DNA from: Nyssa sinensis
Lineage: Eukaryota > Streptophyta > Magnoliopsida > Cornales > Nyssaceae
DNA length: 64,000 nt
Assembly (NCBI GenBank): GCA_008638375.1
Contig: CM018050.1
Span: 27,302,340-27,366,339, forward strand
Reading direction: 5' to 3'
Shown here piece by piece: positions 22,980-34,106 of this stretch. Numbering within the stretch: position 1 is the first letter of the stretch; each line of letters begins with the position of its first letter. A model generated the notes under the pieces. It saw nothing but the letters and a program-made list of their open reading frames with translations, was not told where the DNA came from and did not search any database. A program made the translations under genes and the position numbers.

Positions 22980-24963
22980 ATGTCGGATTCCGACACTTAT
23001 TCTGATAGTAGGGAATTTAGAGAAAATGTAGAAATGGCTAGTGATAGGGCCTCCTCCTCCGGTGAGTCTAGTCATGAACCCAATAGTGAGTCCAGTGTGG
23101 TGCTTGTTGAAGCCCACCTCGAGCCCAAGAACAAAGAGGCCGGTACCTCCGGCCGGTCTCAAAGAGAGGAGGAGGAAAGTGTTATCACTAAAGAAGTAGT
23201 GAAAACCCTTAGGGAGAAGTATATGTTCCCAAAAAACGTGTCCTAAAGGGTTCCTAAGAAGTCCAATCGTCCTTCGGACATTGAGAAGGGGGAGATCTGC
23301 GCCTATCTCGAGTGGTTTGAGATCGGCGTACGGTTTCCCCTGCACCCCCCCTGAACAACTTTTTCTACTGGTTCAAGATCTGCCTCGCTGAGCTGAACAT
23401 CAACAGTTGGAGGCAGCTTATGGCCTTCCTAGTATTAGGCCATAAGAACGGGTTCTAGGTAGATTTGGACCTCGTCAGGAGAACATGGACATGAAGTACC
23501 TCAGGTCGGAGGGAATTTACTACATGTCCTTTGATAAAAGGTTCAGGCCTTTTACTTCAGTAGCCACTTCCAACAAGACATGGAAGAAGTGATATTTCTT
23601 TGTCGGAAAAGGCTAGGAGCATGAAGACTTTGAGAACCGGCTGAGTCTCTTTCCTTGGTACACCGGTTTCAAGGGTGAGACCTCAGATCTATAATGGCTA
23701 GACTTTTCTTCATTTCCTTATTTCTCTGGCTGACTCACCATTTTTTCTATTTTTCGTGTTGTTTTGCAGATAAGAAGGCTTGAAAGAGGCCGACTTTTAC
23801 CCCAGAGCTCCAAAAGAAGTACCGGCATTTTCTGCAGCCCCTCCACCGACCTCACGATCAGGTCCTATCTCCGGAGAACCTCATGGAGGCGAACCTAGTG
23901 AAGAACAAGGCTGCAACACTGAAGAAGTTGGTGTTGTCCGGTTACATTCTGAGCACCAAAAAGAAGGCTGGGGGCTTGTCTTCTTCTACTGCCGCTCCTC
24001 CAATCTAGAAGAAAATGAGGACGGAAGCCGGGGCATCCCAACCTGCTTCTGCTGCCCCTGCCGAGGTGACTCCTGCTCTTCTACCGACCTCTTCACCTAC
24101 CTTTCCGACCTCTCCTCAAGAGACCATACCGCCTCCGTCTTCAGAGGCAGGCTCAACGCTCCGAAGCACGGGGAGGCCGAGCATCGTCTCCCTCGCCATT
24201 GCCAACACGTCTTCGAGGGCAGAGGCTATGAAGCTAGCCTTCAAAGCATCTTTTTCTTCGTCCTTCTGGGGTTTGAGCCCACGATAGATTGCCATTGACC
24301 TTATGGTGGGTCATGCTAGGGTAAGCGCTATTGCAGAAAGATTTTTTGTCGTTGTTTACTTGTTATCGTTGTTTACTAACTCTTCTGTTATTGCCTGTAG
24401 GCTGCTCAAGCGATGGCCACCATTCTGGACCACCCTGAAGACTCTGAAAGGGTTAATCGTCTTCAGGCCGAACTAGGGGCCACCCGCACTGAGCTCGAGG
24501 ATTCCCGAGCCGCTGTTTGTTCCTTAGAAGAGAAATGCGAGTCCTTTAATGGGAAATACAAGGAAGTGGTGACTGGCATGAACCTCATTCATAACCAGAG
24601 GAACAAATATGCCTTCCGTTTGGACACATTGAAGAAAAAATTTAAGAAAGCGGAGGCGGTAGCAGCCCGAAAGCTAGAATCCAGCATGGAAGAGGCCTGA
24701 GCAGCGGCCAAGGCAGAGATGGAGAAAGAACTGATGGATGAGGTGAACAAGATAGGGCAGGAGTTTGTGGACACTAGGTACCTTCTTTTCAGGAAGAGGA
24801 TCCAGAAGCTTTATCCGAACATGGACATCTCCGGGGTGGACGATGTAGAGGTAGAAGATTCAGCGCCAACCTCTCTTGAGCCTGCCCCAGTCCAGCCAGC
24901 TGAAGGCGTCATCGTTGAGGATGCCATGCCCATTTCGGAAGTGGCCCTTGTCAACATAGAATA
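22980..24963 (+). pseudogene. Antisense extra gene of the Tat element (putative gypsy-type transposon protein, PF04195-like)
   Basis: ATG at 22980 starts an acidic serine-rich N terminus (MSDSDTYSDS), followed by LREKYMFPKNVS, a stop, then RVPKKSN and EKGEICAYLEWFEIGVRF, the pattern of the plant 'putative gypsy type transposon' family found as extra ORFs in Tat elements. Likely introns are 23675-23769 (GTGAGA...TTTTGCAG) and 24321-24401 (GTAAGC...CCTGTAG). A coiled-coil region follows (about 24413-24963: RLQAELGATRTELEDS, KKKFKKAEAVAARKLE). In-frame stops at 23244 (TAA), 23352 (TGA) and 24698 (TGA), with likely frame changes between, make it non-functional. It runs opposite to gag-pol. A TTTTAAATAG stretch at 22752-22761 could have been its TATA box. 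The function of the family is unknown. Confidence 0.7.
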
Positions 24964-25129
24964 GGTTTTTTTTTTTGTTTTTTTTTTTTAACCTTTAGCC
25001 CTTTTGGGCTTCCATTAATGAAAGGAAATTTTTCTTTATCGTTTGTTCTTCTATAAATGATTCTGGTATCGCGTAGACTTGAAATACTTGTAATTTAACA
25101 AGCCAATTAATCGTACTTCAGACCTCAAT

Positions 25130-25757
25130 GCATTATCCCTCAGTCGGGGATCCAGAAGCAAAACACTTGCAATAAAACAAGGTACTTAATAAGATTTCAA
25201 ACCTGATAATAGATAAGACCTCAGACTTGAAAGCATGATCCCTCAGTCGGGGACCCAGAAGTAAGGCACTTGTAATAAAACAAGGTAATTGATAAACCTT
25301 CAGTCCTGAACACATTATCCCTCAGTCGGGGACCTAGAAGTAAGGAACTTGCAATAAAACAAGGCAATTGATAAACCTTCAGACCTAATAATTGATGAAA
25401 CCTCAGACCTGATACACTTTAATTGTAAGGCTAACAAGACTACCTCCGGCCTGAAAGTGGACCAGATCTGGAGATTCACGGATCAACTTGAGACCATGCC
25501 TGCGGCAGTTGTGCTCGTGGAAGGCTTTTTGAGATGGGCAAGATCGGGAGATTTGTGCATTAAATTGAGACCATGCCTATAACACTTGTGCCTGTAGGGG
25601 TCTTTTTGAGATGGACCAGATCTGGAGATTTGTGCATTAAATTGAGACAATGGCTATAACACTTGTGCCCGTAGGGGTCTTTTTGAGATGGACCAGATCA
25701 GGAGATCTGTGCATTAAATTGAGACCATGCCTACAGCACTTGTGCCGGTAGGGGTCT
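25130..25757. repeat. Tandem repeats in the 3' non-coding region of the Tat element
   Basis: Two arrays. The first has units headed by CCCTCAGTCGGGG at 25137, 25240 and 25319 (spacing 103 and 79 bp). The second has units containing CTTTTTGAGATGGACCAGATC and GTGCATTAAATTGAGACCATG at a 77-78 bp period (CTTTTTGAG at 25524, 25602, 25679); it continues after the Tekay insertion at 37138-37185. Hypervariable tandem repeats next to the 3' LTR are a recognised trait of Tat/Ogre-type elements. Confidence 0.85.
25753..25757. repeat. Target-site duplication of the Tekay element, left copy
   Basis: GGTCT here and at 37138-37142 flank the inserted element exactly. Removing one copy and the element restores the 77-78 bp repeat phase of the host array. 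Confidence 0.95.
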
Positions 25758-28700
25758 TGTCACGCCCCGGATTCCAGCGAACCCGAGGTGCGAGTAACGA
25801 GACAAGGAAAATAAAATAATAAAGAAATAAAAGATAATAATAACATTCTCATACATTCTATACACTGTTCGGATACATACATGAGTCTGGTCCACTTGCT
25901 TACAACATGTAAAATGAAATAAGGTCTTGGGCTTATGCCCTCATACAATATCAAAAACAAACGCCCCTTGGGCCTAACACAGTCCCTAGTCAAATCATCT
26001 CCACGTCTCGTACCGCTGGGACATCATCTGAAATATTGCCCCACTAAAGGGGTCAGCTCAACATGCTGGTACAATATAATGCTAATGCAAGAGACAAAAC
26101 CAAGGTCGTGGCATGTGCAAGTGTACAGTTATTTCTATATGGCATTCGATATCATGATGACAGGATATGAACGATGTACAGTATATAAGTAGTATGTGTG
26201 ACACACCCATGCAACTCCATGCCCACCCATGTCTCATGATACGGTCCTTCCCCGTCGGCATGAGTACCTTGTATGTCTCGCTTCACGGTCCGGAACCCGT
26301 CAGGCCGGCGAGTACCTATTGGCCGATTTTGGGTTTTTCACCACAGGATCTACACCCTCATAATGCAAAGCACCAAGTGCTTACCCACGCCATGTCCAAA
26401 GAATTTCACCATGCCAATATGCTCTGATCTCATCATGTCATGACACCTCTCATCCATACATAAAGCATGCCTCTAAGTACACAGTTCGTAATATCAACAG
26501 TTCATCCAAGCATATTATTCACATGATACACTAACACATACAGTATATCCATAATCATCATACAACTCAGCAAGATAGCACGTAGCACATAAACATGTGA
26601 ATACTCAAGCAACATGTGAACAATCAACACAGCGAAGCAAGTACTCCTAATCTCAATTCTATTTCTCACTTAGCACAATATATCGTACCTGGTAATCGAT
26701 CTCAAACCGGAAGAGTGTACTCGTGGTAAGGTGGAACCACCGTAAGAATACCGAAGGTCAGGTCACCTTCTCCTTGCCTTTCCGTGTCCCTAAAATTCAT
26801 AACACGAAACTCAGTTTAATTGTCCCTCGAATTATGCTATTCATCAAATTTTATGTCTTTAATTCATAAGTTTCTATTTTACTAAATTAGACTCTACCAT
26901 TGAGTCCGAAACGTCGAAGAAAATAAGTTTAGGCTCTTATAGAATTCAATTCGGACACCTGGGTTAAAAAGGGCAAAACAGTCATTTTGCACTTTACACG
27001 GGTCCTTACATTTCATGATCTCTTCTCACAAATCAGACTCCACGGTTGAGTCCGGAGTGCTCGAGATAATAAAGTTTCACTATTTGGTTACCTAGTTCGG
27101 AGTTCATTTGATCGTATTTCAATTCAGGGGTATTTTGGTAATTTTTCATGTCACTACGGGTCTTTTATTTTTCGGGACCCCGTCTCGCAAAACGGGCCTC
27201 GCCATTGGTCTCAGAATGGCCGAGATAGTCAAAATACACTAATGACTTGTCCCGTTCGGACTCCGGGATATTTTTGAATATTTAAATAATTAAATTAATT
27301 AAATTAATTAATTAATTAATTAATTTAATTAATAATTTATTAATATTTTATTCAGGAGGGTCAAATCAGAATTATTAATAGTTGAGAGGGTCAATTTATA
27401 ATTTCTGTAAGTTTTTGGGTTAATTTTCAATTATCAAAAGTTCAGGGGCAAAATTGTAAAATTGAATTCTCCTATTCCTAATTCGGACAGCCAAACAAGG
27501 ATTAGCCCAAAACAGGGATAAGATATCCCTGTTCTTATTTATTTCAGATTCTTAATTTCATACACCCACAACCAAACACCCCCTTTAAATCCTTTAATTT
27601 AAAACATATGGCGACACGTGGCAGGGGCAGCCCACACCCGCCCGAACCGGACCCGAGCCGACCCGACCCGACCCGGAGCAGACCCCCCCTTCTTCCCCGA
27701 TTTTCCGGTGACACCCAGTAGGGTTCCGGCGTCTTCTCCGGCGCCGGCGACCAATTTCCGGCAGCTTTTTCACGTTTTCAAAATGCCATCTTTTAGAGTT
27801 TTTCAAGTAGGTTTCACCCCCATCCCCCATTTCCAGTTTAGACCAACGGATTTCCACGAAATAGGGCTCGAAGGCCCACGGCCGGATCTCCGGCCAGCTG
27901 AACTTCTTCAATTTTTCACTCGGTTGTTCACGGTTTTCCATCGTTTCTTTCTTATTTCATTTTCTGCACTTATTAGGGTTATTTCTATCTCATTAGATTC
28001 AAGCTTTATACATAAAATGTTAATCTAACCCCCCCATGACCGCGACCTGTAAACCCCTTTTTCTCCCTCATTTTTCAACCATTTTCCTTCATTCTTTTTG
28101 CAAAACAATCCTCATAACATACACTTTAAAACCCTATATATCAAATAAATTATCATGCCTCAAAAAAAATAAAACAGAAAGGTTGCACTCACTGATTTTC
28201 TGAGCTTTCTCTCTCTAGCCGTGCCTTTCTTCACCCTCTTGCTCTGAGCTCGAACCAAGCTTCAAACTCCTTCTCAGAGCTCTATTTCTCTCCCTCTTTT
28301 CAGTTTCTTTCCTTCTCTTTTCTCCCCACCCGAGACTTCACTTATGCACACACACTAGCCAAATCCCTCACGTCTCCCCCTCATAGCCACTATTCTTGAC
28401 TTTCTTCACCCTCCTTCAGCTTCAGTTGTTCTTCCCCAGGTGCAGCTTTGCATTAAATGCAAAGCTGCCCTATATGTATGCCTATACACACTTCACTCAT
28501 TACACACACTAGAAACACACACTCCCAACTCCTCCCCCACTCTAGTCCGGTTGTAACCACACACACACACACATCCAGTTACACACACATAACTTGCTGC
28601 CATACATTATCCCACATATTACTTTACACATTCATGCACACACATTACTTCACACATACCTTCACATATATACTATGTATAATTATAACACTAATGCACC

Positions 28701-28789
28701 AAAATTAATAACCATGATAATAATAATAAAAATAATAAAAATTTAATTAATCAAGAATAAAAAAAAAAATTTTTTTTCATGTCATAACA
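25758..28789 (-). repeat. Tekay 3' LTR (left)
   Basis: On the plus strand it starts TGTCACGCCCCGG and ends CATGTCATAACA; in element sense it runs TGTTATGACATG to GGGGCGTGACA. It carries an AATT-rich tract at about 27285-27345, a GC-rich segment (27600-27760), a 13-bp-arm palindrome (28442-28468) and CA-rich microsatellites (28555-28680). Short reading frames inside it on both strands recur unchanged in the other LTR and look non-coding. Confidence 0.97.
28442..28468. promoter_or_regulatory. Perfect palindrome in the Tekay LTR
   Basis: GCAGCTTTGCATT, one A, then its exact reverse complement. The second copy in the other LTR is at 36790-36816. It lies about 320 bp from the LTR start in element sense, where promoter elements are expected. 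A shorter relative (AGCTTTGCATTTAATG) occurs near 11731 in the solo LTR, and CATTTAATGCAA near 60284 in another LTR. A role as an enhancer or factor-binding site is inference. Confidence 0.6.
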
Positions 28790-28802
28790 TCCTTCCCTCC
28801 TT
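28790..28802 (-). promoter_or_regulatory. Tekay polypurine tract
   Basis: Minus strand AAGGAGGGAAGGA immediately precedes the 3' LTR start TGTTATGAC. It is the expected plus-strand primer. Confidence 0.9.
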
Positions 28803-28856
28803 ACAAAAATTTCGTCCCGAAATTTAAAACAGCATAACGTAAAAGAAAATACATCA

Positions 28857-31850
28857 CTAATCAAACAACTCGGGGTATCTAGCACGGACCTCGGCCTCAC
28901 GCTCCCAAGTAGCCTCCTCGACCCCATGATGGTTCCAACGAACCTTGACCAAAGGGATGGTCCTGCCTCGCAGAACCTGATCCCTCGAGTCCAATATCTC
29001 CACGGGTCTCTGGTCATAGGAAGCGTCCCCCTCCAACTGGAGATCTACCCAATCTAATACATGTGAGGGGTCGGGATGGTACTTCCTCAGCATCGATACA
29101 TGGAAGACGTCGTGAACCCCAGATAGCTGTGGTGGCAAGGCTAGCTTATAAGCTACCTCACCCACTCTCCCTAGAATCTCAAAGGGGCCAATAAATCGTG
29201 GCGACAGCTTCCCACCACGTCCAAATCTCCTCAAGCCCCGTCTGGGAGACACCTTGAGGAACACGTGGTCCCCCACCCCAAATGCCAAGGGTCGCCGCCT
29301 CCTATCAGCATAGCTCCTCTGGCGACTCTGGGCCGTCAACAAGCGCTGCCTGATCACCTGGATCTTGTCCGTGGTCTCACGGACTATATCGGGTCCCAAG
29401 GCAGCTGTCTCACCTACCTCAGTCCAACATACCGGGGAACGGCAGGGCCTACCATACAACGCCTCAAATGGTGCCATCTCTATACTGGACTGATAGCTGT
29501 TGTTGTAGGCAAACTCGACTAAGGCAAGGTGATCCTCCCAGCTACCCCTGAAATCCATGACACAAGCCCTAAGCATGTCCTCAAGGATCTGTATGGTGCG
29601 CTCTGACTGGCCATCTGTCTGGGGGTGAAAGGCAGTACTAAACTGGAGCTGTGTCCCTAAGGCTGTCTGGAGACTCTGCCAAAACCGGGCAGTGAAGCGC
29701 GGGTCCCTATCTGAAACAATGGATACCGGCACCCCATGTAGTCGTACAATCTCTCGAATATACAATCTACTGAGGGTATCTGATGAATCAGTCACTCTGA
29801 TCGGCAAGAAATGAGCAGACTTCGTCAGTCTGTCCACGACAACCCAAACTGCATCATGGCCTCTCGGTGACTTCGGAAGACCCATCACGAAATCCATAGT
29901 CACGTGCTCCCACTTCCACTCGGCCACTGGCAATGGCTGTAACAATCCCCCAGGTCTCTGGTGCTCAGCCTTCACCTGCTGGCACGTGAGACATCTCGAC
30001 ACGAACTGCGCCACATCTCTCTTCATCCCCGCCCACCAATACTGACGGCGCAGATCGTGATACATCTTAGTGCCCCCTGGGTGCACTGCCAGACGTGAGT
30101 GGTGGAAATCTCTAAGGACCTCAGCCCTAAGAGACTCTGGGACAAAAACTCTACCCGAATACCTCAGACTAAGGTCAGAATGCACCGTCCATCCCGCAAA
30201 TCCCTCGGGACTAGCAATCCGTACTCTGATCTGATCTGCCTCAACATCTACTAGCTGTGCCTCTATCACTCTAGTCAGAAGGGTGGGCTGTGCACACAAG
30301 CTGAACAGAGTGGCCTGTCCCTCAAACTCAGCAATATCCAGATCAAACTCGCCAATATCTCCCATCATCTCCCACTCCCTGATGGCAATACTGGCAACTG
30401 TACCCCTCGATCTCCTGCTCAGTGCATCAGCCACCACATTGGCTCTCCCTGGGTGGTACTGGAGGTCAAAATCATAATCCTCCATGTACTCCATCCACCT
30501 CCTCTGCCTCAGGTTCAGGTCCTTCTGCGTGAAGATATACCTGAGGCTCTTGTGGTCAGAGAATACCTCGAATCTCTCCCCGTATAAGTAGTGTCGCCAA
30601 CTCTTCAGTGCAAAGATGACGGCAGCTAACTCTAAGTCATGTGTGGGGTAGTTCCGCTCGTGGTTCTTCAACTGACGAGAACCGTAGGCTACCACTCTGC
30701 CATCCTGCATCAATACACACCCTAATCCCTCTCGGGATGCATCACAGTACACAGCGTAGCCCACTCCCCTCTCAGGTATGATCAAAACAGGCGCTGAAGT
30801 CAATCTCCCCTTCAGCTCCTGAAAAGACTGCTCACAGTCCTCCGTCCATAAGAATCTGGCGCCCTTGCGCGTCAGACGAGTCATCGGCGCGGCAAGACGG
30901 GAGAAACCCTCCACAAATCGTCGGTAGTATCCGGCCAACCCCAGAAAACTCCGAATCTCGAATACACTGCTCGGCCTCTCCCAGCTCATGACCGCCTCAA
31001 TCTTGGAGGGATCCACAGATACCCCTCCACTGGACACTACATGCCCCAAGAACTGCACCTCTCTAAGCCAGAACTCGCACTTCGAGAACTTGGCAAACAG
31101 GTGATGCTCCCTCAAAATCTGTAGTACAGTCCTCAAATGATAGGCATGTACATCCTCAGCTGGTGAATACACTAAGATGTCATCCACAAATACCACCACG
31201 AACTGATCCAGGTAAGGACTGAAAATGCGGTGCATCAAGTCCATGAATGCCGCTGGGGCATTCGTCACTCCGAAAGGCATGACCACAAACTCATAGTGAC
31301 CATAGCGAGTGCGGAAGGCCGTCTTCGCTATGTCCTCCTCCCTGACCCTCAACTGGTGGTAACCCGATCTGAGATCAATCTTCGAGAAGCATCTCGAACC
31401 TCTCAGCTGATCAAACAAATCGTCAATCCTCGGCAACGGGTACTTATTCTTGATAGTAACCCGGTTCAGCCTCCTGTAGTCTACACATAATCGTAGCGTC
31501 CCGTCCTTCTTCTTCGCGAACAGTGCCGAGGCACCCCACGGAGAAGTGCTAGGACGGATAAACCCCTTCCGCTGGAGGTCAGTCAACTGCTCCCTCAGCT
31601 CTCTCAACTCAGCTGGAGCCATGCGGTAAGGTGGTATGGAAATGGGTGTAGTGCCAGGAATGAGCTCTATAGTGAACTCGATCTCTCGTCTAGGGGGTAG
31701 ACAAGTCAAGTCACTCGGGAAGACGTCGGGGAACTCATCCACGACCGGGGGTAGCACAACCTCTGTAGCCTCAAAATCACCCGCAATCAGACTAGCCAAC
31801 ATATAACTGTGGCCTCCCCAGCTCCTAGAATCACGCACTGGTGGAATCAA
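28857..31850 (-). CDS. Tekay pol: reverse transcriptase, RNase H, integrase, chromodomain
   Basis: 997 codons open from 31850. That first codon is TTG, not ATG; the first Met in frame is residue 17, so translation presumably comes from the upstream gag frame. Domains: reverse transcriptase about 60-330 with [11 protein letters not shown] near 157-167 and FVDDILVYS at 221-229; RNase H about 360-480 with YCDAS (D370), ELAA and SDHKS (D432); integrase zinc-binding region with H583/H584, H590, C620 and C623, and catalytic D653, D714 and E750; C-terminal chromodomain in the last 30-40 residues ([18 protein letters not shown]), which in chromoviruses guides insertion by binding chromatin. All catalytic residues are present and no stop interrupts the frame. 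It overlaps the gag-protease ORF by 20 bp in another frame. Confidence 0.96.
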   Translation of the reverse strand: MIPPVRDSRSWGGHSYMLASLIAGDFEATEVVLPPVVDEFPDVFPSDLTCLPPRREIEFTIELIPGTTPISIPPYRMAPAELRELREQLTDLQRKGFIRPSTSPWGASALFAKKKDGTLRLCVDYRRLNRVTIKNKYPLPRIDDLFDQLRGSRCFSKIDLRSGYHQLRVREEDIAKTAFRTRYGHYEFVVMPFGVTNAPAAFMDLMHRIFSPYLDQFVVVFVDDILVYSPAEDVHAYHLRTVLQILREHHLFAKFSKCEFWLREVQFLGHVVSSGGVSVDPSKIEAVMSWERPSSVFEIRSFLGLAGYYRRFVEGFSRLAAPMTRLTRKGARFLWTEDCEQSFQELKGRLTSAPVLIIPERGVGYAVYCDASREGLGCVLMQDGRVVAYGSRQLKNHERNYPTHDLELAAVIFALKSWRHYLYGERFEVFSDHKSLRYIFTQKDLNLRQRRWMEYMEDYDFDLQYHPGRANVVADALSRRSRGTVASIAIREWEMMGDIGEFDLDIAEFEGQATLFSLCAQPTLLTRVIEAQLVDVEADQIRVRIASPEGFAGWTVHSDLSLRYSGRVFVPESLRAEVLRDFHHSRLAVHPGGTKMYHDLRRQYWWAGMKRDVAQFVSRCLTCQQVKAEHQRPGGLLQPLPVAEWKWEHVTMDFVMGLPKSPRGHDAVWVVVDRLTKSAHFLPIRVTDSSDTLSRLYIREIVRLHGVPVSIVSDRDPRFTARFWQSLQTALGTQLQFSTAFHPQTDGQSERTIQILEDMLRACVMDFRGSWEDHLALVEFAYNNSYQSSIEMAPFEALYGRPCRSPVCWTEVGETAALGPDIVRETTDKIQVIRQRLLTAQSRQRSYADRRRRPLAFGVGDHVFLKVSPRRGLRRFGRGGKLSPRFIGPFEILGRVGEVAYKLALPPQLSGVHDVFHVSMLRKYHPDPSHVLDWVDLQLEGDASYDQRPVEILDSRDQVLRGRTIPLVKVRWNHHGVEEATWEREAEVRARYPELFD

Positions 31851-33738
31851 GAAATCCCCCCCGATCCCCTGTGAAATAAAAGCAGTCTCCCTCCGGAGTG
31901 CATACAGTCACCCTCCCCCTGTAACAGTCTATACTCGCCCGATAGGTGAACAACCAATCCATCCCCAGAATCACATCAAACCCAGACATATCAAGTACAA
32001 TAAGATCAAAATGGAGAATACGATCAGCTATCTCTATCGAGCAATCTCTACAGATCCTCGTCAGTGCTACAACACCCCCAACTGGCGTACCAACATGCAA
32101 CGGGGGGTCCAACCAAACTATGTCCAGACCCAATGACATGGCAAGTGCAGTAGAAATGAATGAATGTGATGCTCCTGAATCTATCAATACACTGGCCCAT
32201 GAACTGGATATGAGAAATGTACCTCGGACTACTGACGGTCCGGCAGTAGAGGTCTCCGGGGCGGCCACTGCGTAGACTCGGCCCTGGGTGGTCTGGCCCT
32301 GTCGGCCTCCCCCTCTCTGAGTCTGCTGGCCTCCTCCCCTAGGTGCTGGAGCTCTGACGCTCTGTGCGGAGGATGCAGGCTGATAATAGGGCGCTGGTAG
32401 CCCCTGGACCGACTGTGGCTGTGGCAGAGGTACCTGTGTATGCTGATAATAGTGTGGCCTCGGCGCACTCTGCGAAGTCTGCCCCAGAGGGCAGTTGGCC
32501 CTAACATGGCCAGGCTGCTGACAAGTGTAACAAATCGGCGGGGGCCTCTGACTCGGTGCCGGTAGAGGTAGTGGGAATGATCCCTGGCTGGATCCGACAC
32601 CCTGTGCAATGCTGGGCCCCCTCAAGGGACAGTCGGCCTTCCTATGGCCAGGCTGTCCGCAGGTATAACATGTGATAGGCCGCTGGGACCCCCCTCCCCT
32701 AGAGGTAGATGGTAAGGCAGGACGGGGAGCTACAGAATGGAGGGGCCCGGCCTGTGGCTGTGAGGAAGAAGTACTGGCTCGGTACCTCTTCGGCTGTCTA
32801 TATGTCGGGGCAGGTGCGGAAGTCTGTACTGTGGGTGCCCTGCCCTGTGCTCTCGTCTCTCTGATCCCTCTAAGATCAGCCAGCTCTCTCTCCACCTTGG
32901 AGGCCCTGATCACTGCCTCCTCATATGTCTCTATAATATGCCCAGCCAGTCTGTCCCTGATAGAGGTCTTCAACCCCTTGAGGAAACTGTACACCCTCAA
33001 ATCCTCATGTGCAATAATGTGTGGGGCGAACCTCCCCAAAGCAGTAAACCGTGACTCATACTGAGCCACTGTCATGTCTCTCTGCAGAAGTGCCTCGAAC
33101 TCCTCCCTAAACCCCACTCTGGCAGACATCGGGAAGTAGTGGTCATTGAACATGGCCACAAATGCGTCCCATCCCTCTCCAAACCGATGCAGTCTGTCAG
33201 CGGCTACCTCCCACCACTGACTAGCCAGGTCTGTGAACTGAAATGTAGCACACCTGATCCTCAGATGGGGCTCAGTGATCCCCTGTGAATCCAAGATCCG
33301 GGTAATCTGTCTCAACCACTCCTCTGCAATCAGTGGGTCTGGCTGCCCGGCAAAGGTGGGCGGTCTCATCCTCTGGAACACCTTCATCACGAAGGTATCC
33401 CTGGTCTCTCCGCCGGTGGTCCGTGCCTCCATCACGGTGCGGAGACACTCCTGCAAAAGAGTCGCCATATCTCTGGCGCCGATCATCTGCTCTACCTCCT
33501 GTGCTGGAGCGGGAGCAGGAATAGGGGCAGGTGCGGGAGCAACGTCCTCCTCAGCTGCACTATGCTCTGGTGTGTCAGCCGGGGCAACGACCTCCTCAAC
33601 TATATCGGGAATAGGGGCAGCAGCTCTAGGTCTGCCACGACGAGGCTGTGCGGCGCCTCTAGGCTGGGTGGCACCTCTGGGCCTGCCCCTACCCCGTCTG
33701 GGCGGTCCAGCTCCCGTAGGAGCTCGTCTGGGAGGCAT
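31831..33738 (-). CDS. Tekay gag-protease
   Basis: A 635-residue protein starting [20 protein letters not shown], an Arg/Pro-rich N terminus usual for Tekay gag. The gag core spans about 115-290 ([37 protein letters not shown]). Two CCHC zinc knuckles follow at C357-C370 ([14 protein letters not shown]) and C403-C416 ([14 protein letters not shown]), for RNA binding. An aspartic protease with DSGAS at 520-524 and a downstream VILGMDWL motif completes it. The frame then ends at TGA 31831-31833, about 12 codons after a run of seven G (31856-31862 on the minus strand). Tekay elements normally have one continuous gag-pol ORF, so the early end looks like a one-base frame change there, real or a sequencing slip. 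The leader from primer site to ATG is about 350 bp. Confidence 0.95.
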   Translation of the reverse strand: MPPRRAPTGAGPPRRGRGRPRGATQPRGAAQPRRGRPRAAAPIPDIVEEVVAPADTPEHSAAEEDVAPAPAPIPAPAPAQEVEQMIGARDMATLLQECLRTVMEARTTGGETRDTFVMKVFQRMRPPTFAGQPDPLIAEEWLRQITRILDSQGITEPHLRIRCATFQFTDLASQWWEVAADRLHRFGEGWDAFVAMFNDHYFPMSARVGFREEFEALLQRDMTVAQYESRFTALGRFAPHIIAHEDLRVYSFLKGLKTSIRDRLAGHIIETYEEAVIRASKVERELADLRGIRETRAQGRAPTVQTSAPAPTYRQPKRYRASTSSSQPQAGPLHSVAPRPALPSTSRGGGSQRPITCYTCGQPGHRKADCPLRGPSIAQGVGSSQGSFPLPLPAPSQRPPPICYTCQQPGHVRANCPLGQTSQSAPRPHYYQHTQVPLPQPQSVQGLPAPYYQPASSAQSVRAPAPRGGGQQTQRGGGRQGQTTQGRVYAVAAPETSTAGPSVVRGTFLISSSWASVLIDSGASHSFISTALAMSLGLDIVWLDPPLHVGTPVGGVVALTRICRDCSIEIADRILHFDLIVLDMSGFDVILGMDWLFTYRASIDCYRGRVTVCTPEGDCFYFTGDRGGFLDSTSA

Positions 33739-34090
33739 ATCTACAAGTCCAAGAGAAAAATTTCAATATCACTTTTTCATATTCAATATATGGGCATTCA
33801 AGTGTGATCCTAATCATGTTCCTATCAGTGGCCTATGCTTCCACAAGTAGTACACATAGCATGTTATGATACTTATACTTAACAAGTTTTTTCACACATC
33901 ATATCTGTCATGCCTCCAAAAACAGCATCAATCAGCACATAATCACAATAAGTCATGCATCAGGACATATAATCACATATCACATAAGGCCCTACAGCAT
34001 GCCACTAATAGTTCACACTAGGTCTCACTCTCTTCTCTAGGGTCTCATGGTGTTAAACAACACCCCACGGTCTCTAGGTGTTCGAACCTA

Positions 34091-34103
34091 AGCTCTGATA
34101 CCA
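34091..34103 (-). promoter_or_regulatory. Tekay primer-binding site (initiator tRNA-Met)
   Basis: Minus strand TGGTATCAGAGCT, three bases after the 5' LTR end. The 12-base TGGTATCAGAGC is the standard complement of the 3' end of plant initiator tRNA-Met. Confidence 0.93.
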
Positions 34104-34106
34104 CGT

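Noticed and set aside
27594..28028. Proline/arginine-rich ORFs in the Tekay LTR (also at 35943-36377)
   Set aside because: GC-rich LTR sequence open on both strands by composition; no domain, and they do not survive in the older LTRs.
31831..31870. Stating a programmed frameshift as fact
   Set aside because: One copy cannot separate a sequencing slip, a mutation and a real signal; no known slippery-site structure was recognised.
30283..33850. Plus-strand ORFs over the Tekay coding region (for example 33275-33850)
   Set aside because: Shadows of the minus-strand gag-protease and pol genes.
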